This document shows, piece after piece, positions 1-8,104 of a stretch of 64,000 bases of DNA. A model generated the notes under the pieces. That model was not told the origin of the DNA, did no database searches, and worked only from the letters and a program-made list of their open reading frames with translations. Source of the DNA: Alphaproteobacteria bacterium (GTDB taxonomy: Bacteria; Pseudomonadota; Alphaproteobacteria; SMXQ01); the NCBI GenBank assembly GCA_030831315.1, contig JAURLI010000060.1, forward strand, positions 1 to 64,000. Reading direction: 5' to 3'. The translations under genes and the position numbers were made by a program. The number at the start of each line of letters is the position of its first letter. Position 1 is the stretch's first letter.

Positions 1-180
1 CGAAAGGCCGAAATCGCCGATATACAGCTTCATCAGCGGCGTCTTGGAACCATCGTTGCGCCACTCCACGCGGGCGCCGAGGATCCGTGTATAGAAGTCG
101 ATGGTCTTGTCGAGATCGCGCGCGTAGAACCCGCTGTGGCTAATTCCCGTGATGCGCTTTTGCAGCGTTTCGGTATCCAT
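1..180 (-). CDS. VOC (glyoxalase/bleomycin resistance) family protein, 3' part cut by window edge
   Basis: Reverse complement of 1-180 reads MDTETLQKRITGISHSGFYARDLDKTIDFYTRILGARVEWRNDGSKTPLMKLYIGDFGLS, a typical VOC N-terminus (HSGFYARDLDKTIDFYTRILGA). Confidence 0.8.
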   Translation of the reverse strand, partial: MDTETLQKRITGISHSGFYARDLDKTIDFYTRILGARVEWRNDGSKTPLMKLYIGDFGLS

Positions 181-459
181 GTGAAATCTCCCTGCACCTG
201 GCCCCGGTTGGCTTTCCGCCAAGGCATGCGTTCCAGAAATTATTTTGAATTCCTGAAAGCCTTTTTTCTTTTGCACGAGCATAAAGCCCGGGCTGGGGCT
301 GGGCAAGCAATGCCGGCCATAAATCGCGGAATCTCTGCCTTTTCATCGGATTAGGACAAAACTCCGTTTCCCTGTGCCGCTTACTGGCTGACGCCGATTG
401 CGGCCACCCCGCGCGGCGGAGTACCTTGCCCGAAAAGCGGGTGGGGAGACCCTGGGAAT

Positions 460-1482
460 ATGGCGAAAATCGTATACGGGTTCGGCACCTCGCACGGGCC
501 GCTGCTGTCCACGCCGCCCGAGCGCTGGGACCTGCGCGCCGACGACGACCGCAAGAACCCGGCCCATCCCTTCCGCGGCTCCGTGTACAATTTCCCCGAC
601 CTCGTCGCCGTGCGCGACGGCGAACGCGATTTCGAGACCGAAATGAGCCTCGAGACGCGCAAAGAGCGCCATGCGCGCAACCAGAAGGCGCTCGACGTTC
701 TCGCCGAGACCTTTGCCGCCGTCGCGCCCGACGTCCTGGTCGTCGTCGGCGACGACCAGCGCGAGTGGTTTCACGAGGACAACCAGCCGTCGTTCAGCGT
801 CTATTGCGGCGAACAGGTGATCAATACCGCGCTCGATCCGGAAAAGATGAAGACCAAGTCCCCCGGCATTGCCGCGGCGATGGCGGGCTATTATCCGCCC
901 GCGGACGTGACCTACCCGGTGGCATCCGATCTCGCCCAAATGATCGTCGCGCGCGCCATCGAAGACGAGTTCGACATTGCCGTAACGTCGCGTCAGCCGG
1001 TCGGCCCGCGCGGCATTGTCGGCATTGGCCATGCGGTCGGCTTCGTCAACCGGCGCATCCTTAAAGACAGGCCGATGCCGATCATCCCGATCCTGCTCAA
1101 CACCTATTTCCCGCCGAACCAGCCGACGGCGAAGCGCTGCTACGAATTCGGCCGCTCCATCGGCCGCTCCGTCGCTGCCTGGGGCGGGGAAAATGCGAAC
1201 AAGCGCGTCGCGGTCGCGGCGTCGGGCGGCATCAGCCATTTCGTCGTCGACGAGGAATTCGACCACCGCATCCTGACCGCGATGAAGAACCACGACACCA
1301 AGACAATTTTCTCGGTGCCCGAGAACTGGTTCCGCGCCGGCACGTCGGAAACCAAGAACTGGATTACCGTCGCCGGCATCCTGTCGGAAACCGGCCTCAA
1401 GATGGAAATGGTCGATTACGTGCCGGCCTACCGGTCCGAGGGCGGCACCGGCTGCGGCATGGCCTTCGCCACCTGGCGCTAG
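460..1482 (+). CDS. LigB-type class III extradiol ring-cleavage dioxygenase (protocatechuate 4,5-dioxygenase beta/gallate dioxygenase-like)
   Basis: 340 aa ORF; GTSHGPLLSTPPERW N-terminus, VVVGDDQ, ASGGISHFVVDEEFDH motifs of the LigB family. Confidence 0.8.
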   Translation: MAKIVYGFGTSHGPLLSTPPERWDLRADDDRKNPAHPFRGSVYNFPDLVAVRDGERDFETEMSLETRKERHARNQKALDVLAETFAAVAPDVLVVVGDDQREWFHEDNQPSFSVYCGEQVINTALDPEKMKTKSPGIAAAMAGYYPPADVTYPVASDLAQMIVARAIEDEFDIAVTSRQPVGPRGIVGIGHAVGFVNRRILKDRPMPIIPILLNTYFPPNQPTAKRCYEFGRSIGRSVAAWGGENANKRVAVAASGGISHFVVDEEFDHRILTAMKNHDTKTIFSVPENWFRAGTSETKNWITVAGILSETGLKMEMVDYVPAYRSEGGTGCGMAFATWR

Positions 1483-1491
1483 GGCCTGTGC

Positions 1492-2487
1492 TTACTGTTC
1501 GTGGGTGGCGGGCGCAAACAGTTCTTCGAGCGCCACGAGGCGCGGCGTCAGTCCCTGCTCGAACGACCATTGGGCCGCCGTTTCCAGCACCTTGCGATTG
1601 AAGGCTATGCCGTGCTTGACGATGGGCGTCGCCAGCGCCTTCTTGGCCTCGGGCGGCAGGACGCCCGTTTCAAGATGATAGGCGACCGCTTCCATGCGCG
1701 CCTTTTCGGCCATGTCGTTGGCCCTGACGAAGGCCCTGTAAAGGTTGAGGATCGTCCAGGGATGGCGTTCCGCCACCTCGCGCTTGATCACCATGCAATG
1801 GTTGATCGGATAGATGCCCGTCTTCTTGTAGAACTTCACGCCTTCCGCATGGGGATCAGGAAACAGCGTCCTGAAGTCGGGGTGCTTGTAGAGATCGACC
1901 GATGACCGATCAACGAGGTTGTCGGTCCCCGCTAGATAGCGCAGCGCCCCATCCAGCTTTCCCTCGAGCAGCATCTCGCCCATGTTGGTGTCGTTGGGGA
2001 TGAAGTTGAGCTTCACATCCGCCGGCGGCTTGAAGCCCATGGCCGCGCCCTGGCTGTGATCGTCGTTGCGCTCCATCCAGAATTCCATGTCGCGCGGGTG
2101 CACGTCGTATTCGTGCTGGAGGTAGCCGCGCGTCCACAGCGCCGCCGTCTGCTGGTATTCGGGCACGCCCATCTTCCGGCCCTTGAGGTCGGCAGGCTTT
2201 TCGATACCGCTGTCCTTGCGCACCAGAACGCCGACATTGAACATGCGGCGAGTGGTGAAGATGGGCAGGCCCACCCAGCGGTCATCGCCGTTGGCCACCG
2301 CCATCAACAGCCCCGACAGAGACATTTCGGAAATGTCGAACTCGGCGAAACGGAACTGGCGCCAGAACAGCTCCGAGGCATGCACGTTGCTGCAAACCAG
2401 GTCGATGCCCTGGGCGGCAACCTTGCCCTCGATGATGGGCCGCGTGCGGGGATTGTTCCCCATGGCGATACTGAGCTGCAGGTTCAT
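1492..2487 (-). CDS. ABC transporter substrate-binding / 4,5-dihydroxyphthalate decarboxylase-like (NMT1/Pht5-type) protein
   Basis: MNLQLSIAMGNNPRTRPIIEGKVAAQGIDL...FDISEMSLSGLLMA; internal ATG at 2487 chosen over the longer ORF. Confidence 0.7.
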   Translation of the reverse strand: MNLQLSIAMGNNPRTRPIIEGKVAAQGIDLVCSNVHASELFWRQFRFAEFDISEMSLSGLLMAVANGDDRWVGLPIFTTRRMFNVGVLVRKDSGIEKPADLKGRKMGVPEYQQTAALWTRGYLQHEYDVHPRDMEFWMERNDDHSQGAAMGFKPPADVKLNFIPNDTNMGEMLLEGKLDGALRYLAGTDNLVDRSSVDLYKHPDFRTLFPDPHAEGVKFYKKTGIYPINHCMVIKREVAERHPWTILNLYRAFVRANDMAEKARMEAVAYHLETGVLPPEAKKALATPIVKHGIAFNRKVLETAAQWSFEQGLTPRLVALEELFAPATHEQ

Positions 2488-2521
2488 GACTGGCGTGTTC
2501 TTTCGTGGTGATGAAGCAGCG

Positions 2522-3793
2522 CTATTCCGCCGCCGCTGCCCGGCGCTGGGCAAGGAAGCGCTTGCAGAAGCCGGGGATGTCCTCGCCCTCCAGCATGTCG
2601 CCGGCGGTGCAGACGAAATCCTTGAAGCGGTCGTCATCGGGGCCACGCATGATGAAGGGGGCCTCGCCGGTCTCCTCCATCTGCTTGAGGGCGCGGAACA
2701 GCGCCTTGCGCACCTCGATGATCACGACGTCGGTGGTACCAAGGTGTTCCTTCTCGCGGTCCTGGATGCTGCCCTGGGTCTCGATGGCGAAGGCGTCCTG
2801 GGCGGGGAAGTGCAGGCCCATGCCGCCGAAACTGTCGCCGCGCTTCAGCTCGTCGCGATCCTGCAGGTAGCGGTTTTCGATGCGCCGGACATGGCGGTAG
2901 TCGGGACCGACGTTTTCCGCCCTGTTCTCGCGCAGCGTGTCCTTGTCGAGAGGCTGTGAGAACCGGTAGAAAAATTCGAACCGGACATGGCTGTGGTCAT
3001 CGACGGGAACATACCAGCGGCCCTGGTAGCCCACTTCGCCGGTCGACGTCGAAGGCGTCGCCCCGCAGGGATAGACGTAGTTGTTGACGCGCAGGTACTT
3101 CCGGCCCTCCGGCGCGTTGTGCTTGGCGAAGATGCGCACGCCGTAGGGCATATGCTCGATCGAGATCTGCGGCGGCTCGTTGCCGCGCAGGGCCGCGACG
3201 TCGGTGAAGGAGCGCTTGCTCTTCTTTCCGGGCGGACGGCGATGCAGGTAGGTCGTGTGCGCCGGGTCGGTCGAGCTTTCGAGGCCCTGCAACCAGTTGC
3301 AGTTCTGGATGACGCGGAAGCAAAGCCGGTTGGGCTCCGGCGCATCGAGAAACTGGAAATCGGGGATATAGGGCGGCTCGCCCTCGCCCATGAAAGCCCA
3401 GATGGCGCCGCCCTTTTCCTGTACCGGGTAGCTGACCATGCGGACCTTGTCGCAGAACTTGCGCCCTGCCGCTTCCGCCGGCTGGTCGAGACACTTGCCG
3501 TTAATGTCGAACAGCCAGCCGTGGTAGAGGCAGCGGATGCCGCCGTCCTCGATCCGGCCATAGGAAAGATCGGTGCCGCGATGGGGGCAACCCTGCTGGA
3601 TCAGGCCGAGGCGATCCTTGTCGTCGCGAAACAGGACAAGATCTTCGCTCATGATGCGGATGGGAACCGGATCGCCGCCCAGCGGCATTTCCTCCGACGT
3701 CGCGATCGGCTGCCAGTAGCTGCGCAGGAACCGCCCCATGGGCGTCCCCGGGCCGGTCTGGGTGATCAAATCGTTCTGTGCCTTGGACAGCAT
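2522..3793 (-). CDS. Rieske 2Fe-2S aromatic ring-hydroxylating oxygenase, phthalate 4,5-dioxygenase-like alpha subunit
   Basis: Rieske motif CPHRGTDLSYGRIEDGGIRCLYHGW; start MLSKAQNDLITQTGPGTPMGRFLRSYWQP. Confidence 0.85.
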   Translation of the reverse strand: MLSKAQNDLITQTGPGTPMGRFLRSYWQPIATSEEMPLGGDPVPIRIMSEDLVLFRDDKDRLGLIQQGCPHRGTDLSYGRIEDGGIRCLYHGWLFDINGKCLDQPAEAAGRKFCDKVRMVSYPVQEKGGAIWAFMGEGEPPYIPDFQFLDAPEPNRLCFRVIQNCNWLQGLESSTDPAHTTYLHRRPPGKKSKRSFTDVAALRGNEPPQISIEHMPYGVRIFAKHNAPEGRKYLRVNNYVYPCGATPSTSTGEVGYQGRWYVPVDDHSHVRFEFFYRFSQPLDKDTLRENRAENVGPDYRHVRRIENRYLQDRDELKRGDSFGGMGLHFPAQDAFAIETQGSIQDREKEHLGTTDVVIIEVRKALFRALKQMEETGEAPFIMRGPDDDRFKDFVCTAGDMLEGEDIPGFCKRFLAQRRAAAAE

Positions 3794-4064
3794 GTCGAAA
3801 CTCCCTGGATCCGTCTCCGCGCCCGTGCGGGTAATCCGCGCCGGCTTGCCGGGCTCTTCGGCCCTTTTCCCGTCGGGAGCCTTGGCTCCTCTGGCCGCCA
3901 TGTTAGGCAGCAGCGTACCAGGCATTCAAGGGCCGGATTATGGCGCGTTGCGCACAAGAGAATCGCCCGGAAACCAGCGCCCGAGTTTCGTTTTCTGGCA
4001 AACCGCTTTGCCGCTATCATTGCGCCCTTGAAAAAGGCCCCAAGGGCCGACAGGGAGGAACCAG

Positions 4065-5231
4065 TTGCGCAAAGCCGGACGTCATTTCGTGCAGATCCCC
4101 GGGCCCACCAACGTGCCCGACCGCATCCTTCATGCCATGGCGCGGCCGACCATCGACCACCGCAGCCCCGAATTCGCCGAACTGGCGAAGGACGTGCTCG
4201 AAAGCGTCAAAACGGTATTCCGCACCACGGGTCCGGTGTTCATCTACCCCTCGTCCGCCACCGGCGCATGGGAAGCGGCGCTCGCCAACACGCTGGCCGA
4301 AGGCGACCGCGTGCTGATGTTCGAAACCGGCCATTTCGCGACACTGTGGAGCCAGCTCGCCGCCCGCCTCGGCCTCAAGGTCGAGCTGGTGCCGGGTGAC
4401 TGGCGCTCAGGCGCCGATATCGCGGCGGGTGCGAAAATTCTGGCAGCCGACCGCGCGCATACGATCAAGGCCGTCTGCGTCGTCCATAACGAAACCTCGA
4501 CGGGCTGCGTCTCCGATGTCGCAGAGTTGCGCGCGGCCCTCGATGCGGCGAAGCACCCGGCACTTTTGATGGTCGATACGGTGTCGTCGCTCGCCAGCAT
4601 CGATTTCCGCCAGGACGACTGGCACGTCGACGTCACCGTCGCCGGATCGCAGAAGGGGCTGATGCTGCCGCCCGGCCTGTCGTTCAACGCGGTCAGCGAC
4701 AAGGCGCTCGCCGCCGCCCAGCAAGCGAAGCGCCCCGCGTCCTACTGGTCGTGGGCGGAAATGCAGAAACTCAACGCACAGGGATTCTTCCCCTATACGC
4801 CGGCGACGAACCTTCTTTATGCCCTCAAGGAAGCCATCGCCATGCTGCATGAGGAAGGCCTCGACAACGTCTTCGCCCGCCACCAGCGCCATGCGGAAGC
4901 GACTCGGCGCGCCGTGCGCGGCTGGGGCCTCGAAATCCTGTGCCGCAACCCCGATCATTATTCGGGATCGCTGACCGCCGTGCTGATGCCCGACGGGCAT
5001 TCGGCCGACGGTTTCCGCAAAACCGTGGCCGAGCGCTACAACATGTCGCTCGGCAACGGGCTGTCGAAACTCGCCGACCGCGTGTTCCGCATCGGGCACC
5101 TCGGCGATTTCAACGACATCATGCTGTCGGCGGCGCTGTCGGGTGTGGAAATGGGCCTGGCCAACGCGGGCGTGCCGCACCGTGCGGGCGGGGTTCAGGC
5201 GGCGCTCGATTTTCTCAAGGGTAACGGCTGA
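4065..5231 (+). CDS. Class V PLP-dependent aminotransferase (serine-glyoxylate/alanine-glyoxylate aminotransferase family)
   Basis: 388 aa; QIPGPTNVPDRILHAMARPTIDHRSPEF N-terminus and VAGSQKGLMLPPG PLP-lysine motif; TTG start. Confidence 0.85.
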   Translation: MRKAGRHFVQIPGPTNVPDRILHAMARPTIDHRSPEFAELAKDVLESVKTVFRTTGPVFIYPSSATGAWEAALANTLAEGDRVLMFETGHFATLWSQLAARLGLKVELVPGDWRSGADIAAGAKILAADRAHTIKAVCVVHNETSTGCVSDVAELRAALDAAKHPALLMVDTVSSLASIDFRQDDWHVDVTVAGSQKGLMLPPGLSFNAVSDKALAAAQQAKRPASYWSWAEMQKLNAQGFFPYTPATNLLYALKEAIAMLHEEGLDNVFARHQRHAEATRRAVRGWGLEILCRNPDHYSGSLTAVLMPDGHSADGFRKTVAERYNMSLGNGLSKLADRVFRIGHLGDFNDIMLSAALSGVEMGLANAGVPHRAGGVQAALDFLKGNG

Positions 5232-5240
5232 CGCCGGGAA

Positions 5241-6539
5241 TTACTCCGCCGCTTGCCGCGCACGGCGGCGTTCGGCGAGGGCCGCGGGCAGCAGGACAAC
5301 CGGCAGGGCCGAAATCGCGATCGCCAGCACACCGGTCGCAGGCAGCCCGAACCACGCGATCAGCGGGCCGGTCAGCACCGCCACGATGACACTGGTGCCG
5401 CCCGCGCAGGTATCGCTGAAGCCGATGGTGCGCCCGCGCTCCACCGTGCGGGTGTGATCGGCGATATAGGCCGTCGAGGCAACGTTGGACGCGGCCCAGC
5501 CGAGGCCGACCAGGAAGGTTCCGAGCGTCACCGCCCAATAGGCCTGCGGAAACACCACAAGCGATGCCCCCACCATGGTGACCGCGAGGCCCGGATACAT
5601 CACCCGTGCCCGGCCGATGCGGTCCGACAGCCAGCCGATCGGAATGGTGAAGGCAAACATCCCCACCGAATGGAACATGTGGGAAAAGGCAATCGCCGAC
5701 AGCGAATAGCCGTGGTTGTGCAGCACCAGCGAGGTCAGCACCATGATGATCGCCATGTTGCCCTGCCCGGCGCAGTTGCTGGCGATGGCGAGGCGCACGG
5801 GCAAGGGCCGTGTCGCGGTGCGCCAATCGTAGGCGGGCCGCGGCCCGCCCGCTTCATGGCCCGCTTCATGAATGGAGGGCTTGTAGTCCGGGTAATAGCG
5901 TTCGAGGTTCATGCCGATCTCGCGCGGGTCCGGCCGCACCCGGGTGATCAGGAACATGCTGGGCAGGATCAGCACCGGAATCAGTAGCCAAGGCAGCGCC
6001 AGCGGATCCTGGCCGAGCGGCACGGCATAGATTTCGCTGAACCGCATGATCGGCGGGAAGAACAGCAGCCCCGACAGCGATCCCAGCGCCACGATCCCGA
6101 GCGCCTGGCCGCGCCGGTGCGGCGGGAACATGTCGGTGGCGGCGACGCGCAGCTGCTGGGCCGCATTCATGCCCATGCCGAAGACCAGAAGCCCAGCGAT
6201 GAACATCCACAGCGACTTGAACTCAAGCGAGGCGAACAGGGCAAGCGCGCCCGCAAGTGCCAGGCCGAGGCCAAGCAGGATGGCGGGCTTGCGCCCCCAG
6301 CTGTCCATGATCTTGCCGACCGGATAGGCGACGAAGAACCGGGACAGGCCGATCAGCGCCACCGAAAGGCCCGCCAGCGCCGGCGAACTGGTCAGCGCCA
6401 GAACCATCAGCGGCCCGATGCCGTAAGCCAGCTGCATGCCCGCACCGTTGAACGACTGCGACATCGCGAACAGGGTGATGTTGCGGCGAATGAGCGGTGG
6501 CGTCGCCTGATGGGCAGGCGGGGAAACGGGTTCGGTCAT
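5241..6539 (-). CDS. MFS transporter
   Basis: Multiple hydrophobic segments, MTEPVSPPAHQ... start, VGKIMDSWGRKPAILLGLGLALAG and WLSDRIGRARVM MFS loop motifs. Confidence 0.8.
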   Translation of the reverse strand: MTEPVSPPAHQATPPLIRRNITLFAMSQSFNGAGMQLAYGIGPLMVLALTSSPALAGLSVALIGLSRFFVAYPVGKIMDSWGRKPAILLGLGLALAGALALFASLEFKSLWMFIAGLLVFGMGMNAAQQLRVAATDMFPPHRRGQALGIVALGSLSGLLFFPPIMRFSEIYAVPLGQDPLALPWLLIPVLILPSMFLITRVRPDPREIGMNLERYYPDYKPSIHEAGHEAGGPRPAYDWRTATRPLPVRLAIASNCAGQGNMAIIMVLTSLVLHNHGYSLSAIAFSHMFHSVGMFAFTIPIGWLSDRIGRARVMYPGLAVTMVGASLVVFPQAYWAVTLGTFLVGLGWAASNVASTAYIADHTRTVERGRTIGFSDTCAGGTSVIVAVLTGPLIAWFGLPATGVLAIAISALPVVLLPAALAERRRARQAAE

Positions 6540-6752
6540 CGGATGGAAACTGCGGTAGTTTGAAGAGAGGCCGGCAGGCCGCCCGGGGAAAGTAATAGAG
6601 CCCGGCCCAAGGGCAAGCAATTTCGGGGCCTTTAGCCGCCCATCCCCCGGAATTCCCGGCTTTTTTGACGTGACGAAAATTGGTGGCAAGGCCCGATTTT
6701 CGCGCCATGATGCTGCAAAATCACGAATAGCAAAGTAACAGGGGGAACTTGG

Positions 6753-7622
6753 ATGTCCGATCTTCGTTACGAAGCGCCAGCGACGCTGGCCGCGGCGGTC
6801 AAGCTGCTTGCCGGATCGCGGGGCTTTGCCCGTGCCATGGCCGGCGGCACCGACCTGATCGTCCAGATGGAAACCGACCTGATCGAGCCGGAACTGCTGG
6901 TCGATCTCAAGAAGATCGCGGCGCTCCGCACGATCAAGGCCGACAAGAGCGGCTTTCGCATCGGCGCCGCCGTCAGCGGCATGGAAATGGTCGAACACAA
7001 GGCGCTGTGCAAGGCATGGCCCGGCGTGATCGACGGCGTCAAGCTGATCGGCTCCATCCAGGTCAAGGGACGCGCCACGGTCGCGGGCAACCTGTGCAAC
7101 GCATCGCCCGGCGCCGACAGCGTGCCGCCGATGGTGACCGCCGGTGCTATCGCCCGCGTCGTCGGCCCCAGGGGCACGCGCAAGGTGCCGGTGGAAAAAA
7201 TTCCGGTCGGTCCCGGCAAGACCTCGCTCAAGAAGGGCGAGATCATTGAATCCTTCATCCTGCCCGCGCGCGCCAAGCGTTCGGGCGATGCCTACATGCG
7301 TTTCACCCCGCGCACGGAGATGGACATCGCCGTGGTCGGCATCGCCGTCAACCTGACGCTGGACGCCAAGGGCGTCTGCACGGCGGCGCGCGTGGCGCTC
7401 GGCGCAGTGGCACCGACCGTGCTGCTGGTCGATGCCTGCGCCAAGGCCCTGATCGGCACGAAGGTGGACGAGGCGGCGCTCGACAAGATGGCGGGCGCCG
7501 CCGCTGCCGCCTGCCGTCCCATCGACGACAAACGCGGCACCAAGGAATTCCGCATCAAGACGACCCGCGTGCTGGCGAAGCGCGTGGCCCTCAAGGCACT
7601 GGAACGGGCGAGGAACGGGTGA
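6753..7622 (+). CDS. Molybdenum hydroxylase FAD-binding (medium) subunit, xanthine dehydrogenase/CO dehydrogenase family
   Basis: MSDLRYEAPATLAAAVKLLA...AGGTDLIVQM and TVAGNLCNASPGAD motifs. Confidence 0.88.
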   Translation: MSDLRYEAPATLAAAVKLLAGSRGFARAMAGGTDLIVQMETDLIEPELLVDLKKIAALRTIKADKSGFRIGAAVSGMEMVEHKALCKAWPGVIDGVKLIGSIQVKGRATVAGNLCNASPGADSVPPMVTAGAIARVVGPRGTRKVPVEKIPVGPGKTSLKKGEIIESFILPARAKRSGDAYMRFTPRTEMDIAVVGIAVNLTLDAKGVCTAARVALGAVAPTVLLVDACAKALIGTKVDEAALDKMAGAAAAACRPIDDKRGTKEFRIKTTRVLAKRVALKALERARNG

Positions 7623-8101
7623 TGAGCAAGAAATACCAGGTCACGACGACGGTAAACGGCGACGAATACGATTTCCTGTGCGAGCCGCAGCAGACCCTGC
7701 TCGACGTGCTGCGCGACGAGTTGACCCTGACGGGCACCAAGGAAGGCTGCGCCACCGGCGACTGCGGGGCATGCAGCGTCATGGTGGACGGCGGGCTCAC
7801 CTGCGCCTGCCTCGTGCTCGCGGTCGAGGCCGAGGGCAAGAAGATCGACACCATCGAAGGCATGGCCGACGGCGACGAGCTGCACCCGCTGCAGCGCAAG
7901 TTCCTCGAGCTCAACGGCCTTCAGTGCGGCATCTGCACGCCGGGCATCCTGGTCGCGGCGCGGGCGTTACTCGAACGCAACCCGGACCCGACCGAAACCG
8001 AGGTTCGCTACTGGCTGGCCGGCAACCTGTGCCGCTGCACCGGCTACGACAAGGTCATCCGTTCCGTGCTTGCGGCTGCAAAAGAAATGAGGGGGGCCTG
8101 A
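7622..8101 (+). CDS. Molybdenum hydroxylase (2Fe-2S)-binding small subunit
   Basis: CATGDCGACSVMVDG and QCGICTPG...GNLCRCTGYDKV iron-sulfur motifs; start overlaps the upstream stop. Confidence 0.92.
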   Translation: MSKKYQVTTTVNGDEYDFLCEPQQTLLDVLRDELTLTGTKEGCATGDCGACSVMVDGGLTCACLVLAVEAEGKKIDTIEGMADGDELHPLQRKFLELNGLQCGICTPGILVAARALLERNPDPTETEVRYWLAGNLCRCTGYDKVIRSVLAAAKEMRGA

Positions 8102-8104
8102 TCC

